Shown here: piece after piece, positions 21,480-33,637 of the stretch | Position numbering within the stretch: position 1 is the first letter of the stretch | How the letters are laid out: each line of letters opens with the position of its first letter | Assembly: GCA_017163975.1 (NCBI GenBank) | Contig: JAFFSR010000397.1 | Location: forward strand, 556,501 to 620,500 | DNA from: Anastatus disparis | Lineage: Eukaryota > Arthropoda > Insecta > Hymenoptera > Eupelmidae | Reading direction: 5' to 3' | Length of the DNA: 64,000 bases | Translations under genes and position numbers: made by a program | Notes under the pieces: model-generated | Told to the model about the DNA's origin: nothing | Database searches by the model: none | The model's input: only the letters and a program-made list of their open reading frames with translations

Positions 21480-23694
21480 TAGATTAGATTAGATATTGTT
21501 TTATTTTGTATTATAATTACAAAAAGAGCGTGTAAAATTAAAAATAAAGTTAAAATACATAAAATACTTGAAATAGCCTTGTATATATAAAATTAAAAAA
21601 GTACAGTATGATATCACAGTCATAAAACATAATAGAGTTAATAATACTGTAATAGTAAGTCAATAAATTAAATAAAAGTGATATCACAGATAATACAAAT
21701 AAATACACGCAAAGAGTATAAATAATATAATAAAAAATCAGTCTCAAATATCTATCAGTCAAAAGAATTACATAAAATCAAGCGTGTAAAGAGCGCAGTC
21801 AAAATATCAGCAGTATACAGTTAATTAAAATCGCAGAATATACAAGTCAAGCTGATAAAAATATAATCATTCACTCTATGCACACACATTCTACAATCAC
21901 GCTAATAAATACAGTCATTCCTTAAATCTATAAAAGGTACATCACATAATAAATTAACACATATGATATAGTCCGAAAATAATACTGTTTAATCGAGGTC
22001 GAGTAAATACCTCCTCAGAGCAGCTTTAAACCTGCTAATTGATAAAAGATTTTTAATATCAGCAGGTAGGGAGTTTCAAAAATGCGCACCTTAAACTTGA
22101 AAGGAATTTATTCCAGTCTCAGTGCACATGAAGGGCACCGCAAGATCTTTAATCTCACCCCTAGTGATCGCTCTGGGTATATATCCAGTGAAGAGATCCA
22201 CTAGATATTTAGGAGTATTCATACGTACGATTTTGTACATAAGTACAGCCATAAAATACTGTATTCTCGAATCAGTACGTAGCTAACCCAAAGCTTGTGT
22301 ATGGGGACATGTGATCACCCATTCTCACGCCTAATACATATCTCACACATGAATTTTGCATTGTCTGTAGTCGTCTTCGTAACTCCTGCGAAGCATCGAG
22401 CAAAACCACTAAGCAGTAATCAAGATGTGGGGACAGCAAGGTGGCTGCGAGCTGTTTGAGCAGAGCCTCAGTGGTGTACCGACGAAAAAACTGCAGGCTA
22501 TAAATCATTTTATTGAATTTTTTAGTCAACATATTAATGTGCGGTTCCCAAGACAGTTTAGAGTCGAGTACAACACCAAAGCTCGTAACGGTGTCAGAGA
22601 AAGGAATACCGATACCGCTCCCCAGGTCAATCGTCCTTGGCTCACCCGAATAAAAATTTTTAATAAAACGATTACTTCCAAAGACGATTGCCTTTGTTTT
22701 ACTAGCATTCAAAGTCAGAGAAACACCAGCAGCCCACCCCGACACCGCACTGGCCGCCCTCCGTAAAATACGAATCCCTTCATCCACATCATCATAAAGG
22801 ACCTGTGTATAAATTTGAAGATCATCCGCATACAGCAGATGCCCGACGCAACCAGAGTCCAGTGCGCCACGTACGTCATTTATGTAAAGGCAAAACAACA
22901 GAGGCCCCAGCACCGAACCCTGAGGTACTCAAAGATTGGTTGTTAGCCAATTTGATTCCTCCTTTTAATGCAAGGAAACCATTTGTTTTCTACCTGATAA
23001 ATAGGAGTTAATCCATTTGAGTGCGGCCCTGGAGAACCCCATCGATCTAAGCTTTGCAAGAAGTTTGTAGATAAAGATCGTGTCGAATGCCTTACTAAAG
23101 TCAAAAAGTAGTAGTAACGTGACAAGTTTTCTGTCTAGACCTGACCATATATCGTCTGTAAGCTTAAGTACAGCAGTCTGCGTAGAATGATTTTTCCTGA
23201 AGCCCACCTGCATAGGATCGAGCAATTTTTTGGATGTAATGTACTCCTGCAGATGGTCATGGGCGATCTTCTCAAGAACCTTTGAAAGAAAACATAAGAT
23301 GGCTATAGGCCTAAAATCTTTTGGCTGCTTAGGTGCAGCACACTTTTTCAATGGTATAATACGCGCTTGCTTTCAGCGGCAAGGGAAGACCCCCTGTGCA
23401 AAAGAGGAGTTGAACAGAATCACAAGATGTTCACCAATAAATGGTAAAGCTTTAACTATCACGCTTTGCGGAATGCCATTCTCACCACAAGCCTGTGAGG
23501 AAAAATGTGAAATTGCAAGAACAATATCATTAAAACTAATTGGTTTAAAGGTGAACCCACTTTCATTGCATCGCGAAAGAAATCTCAATCGCTCTTCACT
23601 ATCCTCCTGCGGCGAGACTGACACCCCAGCAAAGTGCGCATTAAGCTCATCTGAAGTGAATCCATTCAAATCCCCTTGAGGTCCGGATTGCAGT
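21480..23694 (-). pseudogene. LINE B: non-LTR retrotransposon, 5' truncated
   Basis: Minus-strand reverse transcriptase copying its own RNA at a nicked target. Successive frames show RPIAILCFLSKVLEKI, LLLLFDFSKAFDT (palm aspartate), GPLLFCLYINDV and LLYADDLQIY (catalytic YADD), then thumb and C-terminal LDYC and CVRYVLGVRMGDH. At least one stop (near 23371) and frame changes at about 22950 and 22280 inactivate it. The 3' UTR ends in an (AATCT)n tail at 21480. No endonuclease domain remains. The YADDLQIY and GVPQGSVLGPLLF style fits the CR1/L2-Jockey group; clade not determined. Same family as LINE C. Confidence 0.88.
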
Positions 23695-23949
23695 CACAGG
23701 TGATTCAATTTAACAAATATGATATTTTCTTGATTCAATGAAACGTTTTCTAATATTCATAAAAAAATAATTAAAATAATCAAATTTGAAATAAGGTCTT
23801 TAAAAAATTTTTAATTTCTGCGCCACCTAATTCATCTTTTATTCAAGAGGTGGCTACTACCTCAGTCGCGTTACCCGCAAGTGCAGAGACTTAAGATCAT
23901 TTTGTACATAAGGCCGACGAAAATATTATTTTTTAATTATAATTTATGC
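23695..23949. other. Right part of split MITE and a stray TTAAGAGG-type end
   Basis: Holds the right terminus of the MITE broken by LINE B and, at 23832, TTCAAGAGGTGGCTACTACC, which resembles the left end of the TTAA foldback family without a partner. Confidence 0.4.
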
Positions 23950-24091
23950 AAGCGAATATATGCGTATAATGTAGAAGGTTAATAAAAATACATTTTTCAT
24001 CATTATTTGGATTAATGATATAATTGAAAATATTTCGTTGATCATTATTTAACAAATTATAGATAATTAATTTACATAGATAATTAATTTA
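23950..24091 (-). pseudogene. Helitron helicase N-terminal fragment
   Basis: Minus frame LNNDQRNIFNYIINPNN, then DEKCIFIN, matches the start of Helitron helicases (LNxEQRxxFDxI...FIDGPGGTGKT) but is cut just before the P-loop. It lies on the same strand and in the right order to belong to Helitron H2. Confidence 0.6.
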
Positions 24092-24489
24092 TTAAGAGGA
24101 GGCCGTATCATTCTGTCCTTGTCTAATCTAAATTTTCGTTCTTATAAATAAATAAAATATTTTCATAGAAAAATAAGACAACCGCCCAATAGAGCAAAAG
24201 ACAAGCAAACGATTCTTCTCTATGAAAAAATATGAAATTTTGATTATTTTTCGAGTGAAGTCTGAAACGGAAAAACAGTTTAATCAACTCAATCAAGTTC
24301 GATTGTTTTTCCGTTTCAGACTTCACTCGAAAAATAATCAAAGTTTCATATTGTTTCATAGAAAAGAATCGTTTGCTTGTCTTTTGCTCTATTGGGCGGT
24401 TGTCTTACTTTTCTATGAAAATATTTTATTTATTTATAAGAACGAAAATTTAGATTAGACAAGGACAGAATGATACGGCCACCTCTTAA
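24092..24489. mobile_element. Near-perfect palindromic TTAA MITE, 398 bp
   Basis: TTAAGAGGAGGCCGTATC ... GATACGGCCACCTCTTAA with ~190-bp arms that differ at only a few positions. Both strands therefore encode almost the same 78-codon frame (24123-24359 minus, 24222-24458 plus). It sits between the 3' end of LINE A and the Helitron helicase fragment. Confidence 0.9.
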
Positions 24490-26565
24490 CGTACAGTATG
24501 TTGTACAACAAAAATAAAGTTTACAATAGATAATAACAATAATAGCCAATAAAAAAAAATAAAAATAAAATTTAAATAAAAATAAACTACAAAAAGTAAA
24601 AAAAAAAAAAAACAAATAAAATAAAAAACCAAAAAATAAAACAAAAAAGCGAAGAAAATCTTAAGCTGGAAGCAGAGGTCCAAACTCTTGATAGAGGAAG
24701 TGCGCATGTGAGGTCGACTTGAAAAATGAAAGTGAAGATGAAGTCCTAAGCGACGATGGAAGTTCATTCCATAGTCGCGAGGATGAAACAGTGAATGAGC
24801 GTTGATGGTATTCGATGGAAGAATGAAGAATGGTCAATGGTCTCACATCCCCCCTCAGAGCCCTAACAGGCCGGTTCCACTGATACCTAGAAAATAGATA
24901 TGAAGGTGAACACGATAAAAACATTTTGAAAAGAAAAGTAGAGGCAAAGTAGTTCCTTCTACCTGCAGTAGATAACCAACCCAGAGAGAGCCTATAAGGA
25001 GAGATGTGCTCGCGCCTACCTACACCATAGATATAACGTATACCAGCGTTGATAACCCTCTGAAGCCTGAGGTCGAGTTCAGCAGAAAGGTCAGTAAACA
25101 CAAGACAACAAGAATCAAGATTTGGAAACAGCAGAGTTCGAATAAGGTGCTTACGTAAAGCAAAAGTAGTGCTCTGTCTAAAGAAATTGAGTCGATAGAG
25201 GAGAGAAAACGATCTATTACACACATGTGTGATATGCTCCTTCCAATTCAGCTTGCTGTCAAGATACACGCCCAAATTACGAACCGATGACTCAAACCCG
25301 ACTGTCTCACTATTGATGCAGATACCAGTAGGCGGCATGGAGGTTAGAATATTGATGTAATAATAAGAGCTGATCATGATTGCCTTAGTCTTGTCAATAT
25401 TCAACTTGAGGTGATTGCTGGATGCCCAATCTGCGACCAAGGAAGCATGTTCACTCATTAGTGAAATATAATGATCAAGCTCAGCAATCGGGAAGTGCAT
25501 ATATAGTTGCAAATCATCAGCATATAAGAGGTGCTGAACATTCAGATGGAAGGCAGAAGAGATGTCATTGATATAGATAGAGAACAGCAGAGGACCCAGA
25601 ACAGAGCCCTGAGGAACACCAGTGTTAAGACAGACAAAAGCTGATGACCTACCAACAGTATCAATGACAGCTTGACGACGATCAGAGAGATAAGAGCCGA
25701 TCCACCTGATAACGGTGTGTGAAATATCGAGCGAATGCAGTTTCCGAAGTAAGGTGACATGGCACACCGTATCGAATGCCTTGCTGAAGTCGAATAACAG
25801 GAGCATCGTAACGTACCGTCTGTCCATATTAAGTCTAATGTCCTCTGTCAATTTAAGTAGAGCAGTCTGAGTGCTGTGGCCAGCTCTAAAACCAGTCTGA
25901 TATGCGCCTAGTAACTGTCTAGTTGTCAAGTAATTGTACAATTGATCATAAACAAGGCGCTCAATAACCTTGGACATAAAAGACAACAAAGAGATGGGTC
26001 GTATTTCACCCATGGTGCGCGGGGAAGAGACCTTGTTGATCGTAGTGACCAGCGAGGTCTTCCAACAAGAAGGAAAAACGCACTCACGCAGCGGATCATT
26101 ATAAATGCGACAGAGCTGAGGGTCAATGACAGGAAAAGCAGATTTTATGATAGATTGGGGGATAGCGTCAAATCCTCTAGCTTGAGAATTATAACGTCTA
26201 ATAGCCATTCCAACCTCATCCAAAGTAACATCATTAAATTTAAACAAGGGTATAAAAGGTTCATCTACAGATAAAGACTTAAAGTAAGCAGAGATAGAAG
26301 GCACCAAAGGATCAAACGCGACCCCACCAAAGTATTTATTAAGTTCATCAATAGAAAAAGTATGACCGGATCACCACTAGAGCATATACCAAGGTTCCTG
26401 AGCTCCTTCCAGATCAGTTGAGAGTCAGTGATACCAGATAGTCTATCATGGTAGTAGAGCAGTTTAGCCGATTCAATGCGCTCATGAGCCTGGTCACGAG
26501 CGACCCTGTAGCAAAGTAAATCAGCATGTAGTTTTGAGCGTTTATAGCTGATATTGATGCGTTGA
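24490..26565 (-). pseudogene. LINE A: non-LTR retrotransposon, 5' truncated, long RT ORF
   Basis: The open frame 24661-26307 (548 codons) is the best preserved coding sequence in the window. It holds IRPISLLSFMSKVIERL, LLLFDFSKAFDTV, TGVPQGSVLGPLLFSIYIN, HLLYADDLQLY, LNIDKTKAIM, and the C-terminal LGVYLDSKLNW, GRREHISPYR and SRLWNELPSSLR. This is reverse transcriptase with thumb and C-terminal domain of the CR1/L2-like style. Upstream the frame shifts near 26367 and the element ends at about 26565 inside Helitron sequence (5' truncation typical of LINEs). The 3' UTR to 24490 is T/A-rich. The family is distinct from LINE B/C. No endonuclease in this copy. Confidence 0.9.
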
Positions 26566-27370
26566 TTGATGAAGATTTAGAAAATTTTGGTTATGTGCAA
26601 GTGTATTTTCTATTAATTTGTTATTTTCTATTATTGGTAAAAGAATAGGTGTTGGTAAACCAAAATCTGAACATTTAAAATTTCATCGATTTCAAGTAAT
26701 GCTCTATTTTCATTATTATCAAAAAAATCTTCACAAAAATATTTCTTATATTTATTCCAAATATTTAACGCTAATGTTAAACTATTATCCGCAATTGAAA
26801 AGCAAGCAAAATTTTGTCTTAGTTGTTTTGGCATCATTACTTGACAAGCTTCATAAAAAATTTTGAAAATTTCACCATTACATTCTACTAATCCCATAGC
26901 TGTTGCAACTTCTCTGAACGTATCGTAAACTTTTCCTTCATAAGTTTTTAGATTTTCTTCACAAGTGGCACCTTTAATTCTATGTAGAATTAATTTTAAA
27001 TGAAATTTTTCAATATTTTTAGAACTTACATTTACTAATATCCCAAAACAATTTGAAAATTTTTTCCGTTTAATCCATTGTTTTTCATGTGAGAAATAAT
27101 AATACTCAGATATATTTACGTAAAAAATATTTTTTACAATTTTATCTTTTTTGTTTGATTCATACCAAGCAGTTAATGTAGTATGATGTTTATTTAAAGC
27201 TGATTCAATATTATTTTCATCAAATAAAATGTATTATTAATTTTCTAAGTGTACAGCTAAACTCATCACAGAATGTGATTTGCCTATTATTAGTAATTCT
27301 GAAATTCTCCATGCAGCTTCCATGGAACTTAAATATCTTGAATTTTCGTAATATTCGATATCGTCATTTA
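26566..27370 (-). pseudogene. Helitron H2: Rep end and Rep-helicase linker
   Basis: From 27370: NDDIEYYENSRYLSSMEAAW, then HSVMSLAVHLEN, SEYYYFSHEKQWIKRK, LKLILHRIKGATCEE, TFREVATAMGLVE, EACQVMMPKQLRQNFA and YFCEDF, all in the order of Helitron proteins between Rep and helicase. A frameshift near 26680 precedes ENTLAHNQNFLNLHQ, where LINE A cuts in. The upstream half is found 14 kb away at 41335, on the other side of the LTR element. Confidence 0.85.
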
Positions 27371-27376
27371 TAATAT
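27371..27376. repeat. Target-site duplication TAATAT of the LTR element (left)
   Basis: TAATAT immediately left of the LTR start TGTTAAGTCC, repeated at 41329-41334 right of the other LTR. Removing the element and one copy rejoins the Helitron frame without a shift. Confidence 0.75.
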
Positions 27377-28516
27377 TGTTAAGTCCTGGCTTGCACCAGG
27401 ACTAAAGAAAAGTGTATGATTTTATTATGTTGGTATATTTTTGTATGATTTTAAATATGAATTTGAATTAATTTGGAAAAATTGAATTAATTGTTACATT
27501 ATAATTATGAAAGATAAATATATGTATAATCTAGTGGTGAAATGAACTCCACCAATATTTAATTGAGTAAACCGATCTCACAATTAAAATATATTGAAGA
27601 ATATTTATTTAGAGTACTTGAATAGAGAATATATAAATTGAATATTCTTACCTTGATTAATTCAAGTAGATGAAGGCTGGATACAGACAGACAAAGAATA
27701 GATATAGGCACGATTTGAAATAAGACTCGAGTCAAATATAAAAAACTTTTAAGATATTTATTGACACTTGTAAAAATAATTGATATTGAATACAATAACT
27801 TTATTTGAATTTGAATTTGAATTTAAATTTGAAATACAGGATTTACGACTTGGTACCAACGATGATCCTGGGGTAGTGCCCACTGTCGTTAATTTTAGTC
27901 GGCTTTTATAAGATTTATCTTGACATAATTTCATTAAGTAATAAGTGGATCTTGCTTGTTTTATGATTTAATAATTTCGAAGTCAACGAATTTCGTTGTT
28001 TAATATCAACTTAAGAGCAGGCCGGATTCGCTGTCCTTGTCTAATTGGCATTTTTGTTATTTACTCAAGTATTAATCGGTGTATCTGCAAATTGAAGGTT
28101 AAGCGCAATAGATATTATTATTACAAATATTTATGCACAAGAAAAAAAAAATCTATCGCTTTGTTTTTGAGAAAAGTAAGGAACGCGAAAATATTATAAA
28201 CATAATCTTTTACTTCGGCGTTCCTTACTTTTCTCAAAAACAAATCGGTAGATTTTTTTTTTCTTGTGCATAGGTATTCATAATAATAATATCTATTGCG
28301 ATCAACCTTTATTTTGAAGATACACCGATTAATACTTGAGTAAATAACAAACAACTCAATTGTTACTCGGTCGGTATCAGGTTCTACTCCGGCCTCCCGT
28401 TAAAGTTTCTTTATAGCTTGGGTTAACACATTCTTTTATTGTTCGATGACTGTTAAATTAGTTCATCAATATCATGTTAAGAAAAAGATATTTAGAAATT
28501 ATAAATTAAATTTACA
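27377..28516 (-). repeat. 3' LTR (left), interrupted by a MITE
   Basis: Nearly identical to 40581-41328 apart from the MITE at 28011-28403. It starts (plus strand) TGTTAAGTCC; a short hairpin AGTCCTGGCTTGCACCAGGA lies at this tip. The right boundary is fuzzy by a few bases, because the two LTR copies diverge at ATTAAA. Confidence 0.88.
28011..28403. mobile_element. TTAA foldback MITE inside the LTR
   Basis: TTAAGAGCAGGCCGGATTCG at left, GGCCTCCCGTTAA at right, arms complementary (TTACTCAAGTATTAATCGGTG / CACCGATTAATACTTGAGTAA, with loops). The other LTR has the empty site ATATCAACTTGAAGTTTC against ATATCAACTTAA...TTAAAGTTTC here, giving a TTAA duplication. Closely related to the MITE at 4944-5316. 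Confidence 0.88.
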
Positions 28517-28817
28517 GATAATTATTACCAGCTTAATTGATAAATATATATATTTTTCTATTTGAATAGATACTAATGCACAAGGGTACGTTTTATTTCG
28601 TACACCTTGGGGCTCAAAGATTGTATATAAACTATTGTAATAAGTAGTAAAATCTATTTTACAATGATTTTGGTGTGTTTTACAAGAGGTGAATAACATA
28701 TTGCTAATGCAATTCAGCAAAAGAAAATGACAATATTCGACATGTCTTACAAAATATAGGTGAATGACATGTAGATGTGCGATTTAGATTCTTCTTTTGA
28801 CTTGTTACATAAATCAT

Positions 28818-28859
<42 letters not shown>

Positions 28860-30027
28860 ATGATTTATGTCTATATATATATAACAATTTATATATATAT
28901 ATATGTACATAGATATAAATTGTTTGTTTGTTTTTTTGTTTTACATTCCTTTACCTTACACTGTTTAGTAATAATATAGAAAATTTATAAGTTTTATAAA
29001 TTATAATATTAAAGTTGAATTCAAATATTTTTAAATTCATAATTTATTAATTGTTTTCTTTAATGAGTAAAAATAATGCTAAGTTATTTGATGAATTATA
29101 AAATTTACTTAGATTATTTGTATAATTTTAATTATAACAATCCTTTTGTTTTTTTTGTTTGATTTTAAAAATACGATTCTGAAATATGCTGTTTTTATAA
29201 TGCTTGAATATATATGAATGACATATGATTAGTGTCATTCACCCCTTCCCGCACAAAGTTGAATCGGAACCGATTCAGCAAATAAAACAAAAAGATTGTT
29301 TTACAATCAACGTAAAATTAAGTTCTTAATAAACTTAAAGTATCAAATTTTTAAATTGTAGTTCCATAAAAGACTTATCTCTTATTAAATTACAACTTTA
29401 CTCTATATCTTTTTGTTAGATTATTTCTTAAATAATAATATGCTAAATAATGCAACTTGTAAAATAATTAATTTTTTTATCATCTCAGTTTTCTCCTAAT
29501 CTTTCTTATACGTATTCATAGAAGGTTAAGATTTCGATGAATAATATTTTAAATTTAAATGAAATATGTGCTTACTAAAGTATATAAATAAATGACACGC
29601 AGAAAAAAAAAGAAAATGAAATCTATAATCGCTTTAATATAGATGTGTATCGTACATCCATAATATGTTGTTTTTTTGTCTTTTTTTTATTGTTAAATCA
29701 AATACGCTTACGATGTCAATTGATATCGACATGTTTAGGTGAATGACACACGCGCATAGTGTCATTCATTCTTTTATGTAACACAACATAATGAAATATG
29801 CATAATTTTTATTATATTTGAATATTATGTATATGTGATCTATTTCAAATCAGAATTAAAAAGTTTTACCAATTGTTTTTATAACTAACAAATAATTTTT
29901 ATCGGCTATATTTATATGTATTTAATTATATATATAATAATGCTTATTTAATAGAACAACATTTATGGGCTGATTTTATATTTTTTAAATTATGAAATTT
30001 ATTACTATATATATATTTTTTTAAAAA
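28517..30027. other. Noncoding region between env and 3' LTR
   Basis: AT-rich. It holds a hairpin of ACATAAATCATTAC arms around (AT)n at 28807-28870 and TGAATGACA/TGTCATTCA inverted pairs at 29215-29241 and 29740-29768 (single copy at 28761). No clear polypurine tract was found beside the LTR. Its length is unusual for such an element and may hide old insertions. Confidence 0.5.
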
Positions 30028-30278
30028 CTAATTACGACTAATACTGAATAATCGAATCTCTTTTTGTTCTTGAGATGTTGGTTTAGAAGGAGTAGATGTA
30101 CTTGTGGAAGGTAGTGTTATATAGGGTGATTTATTTGGTAAAGGTGGAGGCGTTGGTCGAAGCAAAGGAGATTGTAAAACCATGGGTTCTGATATGACTG
30201 GCTTTTCTATTTTCACTTCCTCCAATTTCATTTCTTCATATCTGAGTATTTTTTTCATTTGATTATTATTTAATATAA
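30028..30278 (-). pseudogene. Env C-terminal cytoplasmic tail
   Basis: Short frame rich in Pro/Ser/Thr ending at 30028. It is in the same phase as the env frame interrupted at 31802 when the intervening Helitron is ignored, so it is the detached tail of the glycoprotein. Only the position and phase are given here. Confidence 0.65.
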
Positions 30279-31801
30279 CTAGGGGGCATGCCCCCTGCGC
30301 GCAAGCGCGCCAACCCCCATCTTGCTTTTATAATTTTAAAAAAATATCCAAGAATTCGCAATTTTGAAAGAAATACATAGAAATATAATTGTAATAATCT
30401 TACTATGATTCAGCTAAGTAGATACAGGCAGACAGTGAATAAGTACACTTGATTTAATAATTTAATTATAGAGATTTTATTTGATACTTTTATAATGAAC
30501 TTGATATAGTGATAGTTTTATATTTGATAGTTTTTTAATGAACTAAAAATGGAAGGCAGTAATAGATATTTGAAACATTTTTGGATTAAGAATAAAAAAT
30601 TTGGAAAACTGTAATGTCAGTGTTTTTTTACAAAATTAAATAAAAATTAAATGAAATTTATAAAGACTATATTTAAGTGTTTGATTTTGATTTAGCAAAA
30701 TTTAAATTTAATCATTTGATTATCAAACTTCAATTTAGCTTTTTCAAAATGATATTTTCAACCCTATACTTTAAATAAAATCGTAAAATTAATAATTATT
30801 TATATGATTAAACTTCACGATGATTACAGGATAATTAGCTAATTGTGAAAAAAATAGTGTTACCTATTTTTCATCTATTATAAATCTTAAACTTATATGT
30901 TATCATATATCGTTATATACAAAACTTAAAATTAGCTGTTACCAAGTTGACTACAAGCTTGAAATCAGCTAATTTTCAGTTATTTTGAAGCTCAAATATA
31001 GCTTAATTTAGTTATTTTCTAGCTAATTACAAGCTTGAATCCAGCTAAATTTAACGCCGTAATGCAGGTCCGAAAATGAGGGGCACATTTCTGACGATAA
31101 CAGCGATGACAGCGGCGATATACTTTCAATAGTATATCGCCGAATAGAGAGTATATAATATAAATAGATCTAAAACACAGCGAAAATTCAGTTAAAAACA
31201 AATCAATATTTAAAATTGCTTAAAATTACTATAAATTTTAGTTAACTGTTAGCTAAATTTCAGCTAATTTACATCTAAATTTTGCATGAATTTAGCTAAT
31301 TTTAACATTAAATTTAGCTAACTTTTGATTTAATGTAGCTAACTTTTATGTAATTTTATCTGACTTTAGCTAACTTTAAGCTAACTTTTAGCTACCTTTT
31401 AGCTAATTTTTAACTAACTTTTAGCGAAATTTCAGTTAGATTCTAGCTAAATTCTAGCTAACCAAGGACAAATCGAATTCTTACACACAGCGGCAATGGC
31501 GGCAGCGGAATCTTTTTATAATATAGAGAGATATAGCTAGCTTTTAGCTAAATTACAGCTAAATATATCTAAATTTTAGCCAACTTTTAACTTTTTGCTG
31601 ACTTTTAGCTTGCTTTCAGCTAAATTATAGCTTAATTCATCAAAATTTCAGCTGACTTTAAGCTGATTTTAGCTGAATTTTAGCTGAATTTTAGCTAAAT
31701 TTTAAATAAAAATTAGGAGCCAAAAATGAGCGGCGTATTTCAGACGGCGACAGCGTCGACAGCGCCGACAGCGGCCATATATTTTTAATAATATAGAGAG
31801 A
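30279..31801 (-). mobile_element. Non-autonomous Helitron inserted in env
   Basis: Minus strand: 5' end TCTCTCTATATTATTAAAAA after an A, 3' end with hairpin GGGGGCATGCCCCC and CTAG before T. Both ends therefore obey the A|TC...CTAG|T Helitron rule and there is no target duplication. The interior is TTAGCTAAA words with three 5'-like modules (31801, about 31535, about 31140). Shares its 3' half with 17425-19035 in the opposite orientation. Confidence 0.82.
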
Positions 31802-33587
31802 TTATTAAATGCGTAATGGAGCTAAAAATGGCTTCTAATAAATGTATGGACCAACCATATATTGTATGAAGAGTATATCCCCTTATAATAGTATCCATAA
31901 TTAATTTAATTATGTGAAGAATGATTAAAATCATTATTATAGCTGAACTTATTGACCCAAATGTTGTAAGTTTATTTATGAATTTTTTCCAGGTGTTTTC
32001 TGCTATATTTGATAAAGTATTTTCTGTTAATAAATTACTTAACAAATATCTTCTTGAATTTTCTTCACCCTGAATTCCCCTCGCTATAGCATTTAATAAA
32101 GCTGCTTTTTCGAAAGGAAATATTATATGTTGTTGTAGTTCCTGTAAGTCTTCTTGAGAGTAAATGCCACTCGTTGCTAGTGATTTTATTTTTTTAGGCA
32201 TCCATGAAGTTTGAGTATTTGGTCTTAAAATTTTTATAATATTTTTTGTTGTCCTTGGTTTTGGTAAAAGATTTATCCAATCCTCCCTAATTTTATAATA
32301 TTGTGGAATGATTGAATTACAATTTATTTCACTACCTGATTTCAATAAAATATGTGTTTTCGGTGTTAAAAACCATGTCTCATTCTTTGTTATTACAGGA
32401 AGTTGAATATAACACTTATTTGTGTGTTTTAATTGTACTTCTACTGGTGTACATTTTATTACCTGTACTACTTCTCCAGTAAGTTTAGCTATGTACCCAG
32501 GTTTTTTCATGATATTATAGGCAAATTCATCGGGAGCTATGGATGCAAGGGATAGAGATTCGCGTATTATTTTTTTCTCAATTTCGCATTTTTCTTTTAA
32601 GATATTAAAGTATAAATCTTTAAGATCAGCCCTAAAATGTTTTTCTATATATACAAATTTAGAATTCACGTAAGTAAATATATCTAAGTTCGTTACTTCT
32701 TTCCTCGTTTCATTATTGTCAAATAATAATTTATTATATGAAAGGTCTAAGATAAATAATTTAGGACATTCGGTTTTTGTTAATATCCTATTACAAATGT
32801 TAATATTATTTAACGCTGATAATCAAAATGTTGTCTCAATAGAATTTACAGTATAAATATGATTTTGATTGGCTGAATTTATTATTTTTGCGGGGCCTCT
32901 ATATAAGGTTTCGTATTCTGTTTTAAAACCCTCCTCTGCAGGTGAATGTTCCTAAAAAGTATAGTCTGCTTGTGAATCGATGTAGTGTTCATCTGTAAAT
33001 TTACATATGGTTCCTGAGTTTAATCGTAATTTATTGTTTTTTAAACTTACTTGAGCGTATTCTTCTAGTAGAGTTATTCTTATGAGGCCTTGGACGAGTA
33101 CGTTATCCCAGGAACCAAAATTATCCGTGTAAGATGCTCCTTTGCATGTTTTATCCTTAACTGAACCAGCAAAATCTATTCCTACAGATCTTGTTGAATT
33201 TATTTTTAAATCCGCTATTGTATGAATATTATCATACTTAAATATTCCTGTTTCATATATAAATTTGCATTTTTCATGGCTGATTTCGTAAAGATACTCT
33301 TGTAGGGCATGAGCTGTAGTACCCAGATGGCTGAACATTCCACAGTGAAATACTGTTCTCTGTATTTCTATTTTACACTGCATGATTTTTACAGATTTAA
33401 ATTCTGTAATTTGTAGTAATTCTATTGTTGTATTACTTATAGGAATATTTTCTTGTTGAAAATCACATTCGCCCGTATCTAGTAAAGAGTACGTATTAAT
33501 AATTGGATCTGTAGATTTACAGTTGAAACCGATGATTGCAGAATTACTCTTGATAAGAGATAAGAAGATAAATATGATAGACAGCAT
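31802..33587 (-). pseudogene. Env-like glycoprotein of the LTR element, two stops
   Basis: A single frame from ATG 33587 starts with a hydrophobic signal-peptide-like segment and a Cys-containing ectodomain. It is interrupted by TAG at 32952-32954 and TGA at 32823-32825, and continues through a Cys/Pro-patterned region to a strongly hydrophobic transmembrane segment near 31930-31995. A Helitron cuts it at 31801. By eye it belongs to the env proteins of insect LTR elements that resemble chuvirus-type (class III-like) glycoproteins; this assignment is from remembered patterns and needs a profile search. The role in a functional relative would be membrane entry; this copy is dead. Confidence 0.7.
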
Positions 33588-33637
33588 TTTTTTATGTTTA
33601 TATAGAGGATGAAGAGTTCTGAAAATAGAAAATAATA

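Noticed and set aside
21550..21762. 70-codon Tyr/Leu-rich minus frame
   Set aside because: Lies in the 3' UTR of LINE B; hydrophobic from AT bias.
24222..24458. A real 78-residue protein
   Set aside because: Identical frame on both strands is explained by the MITE palindrome; no homolog recognised.
22425..26274. Plus-strand frames of 68-149 codons across LINE A and LINE B
   Set aside because: Antisense shadows of reverse transcriptase; no motif of their own.
28704..28979. Frames of IYIYIY on both strands
   Set aside because: Products of (AT)n repeats.
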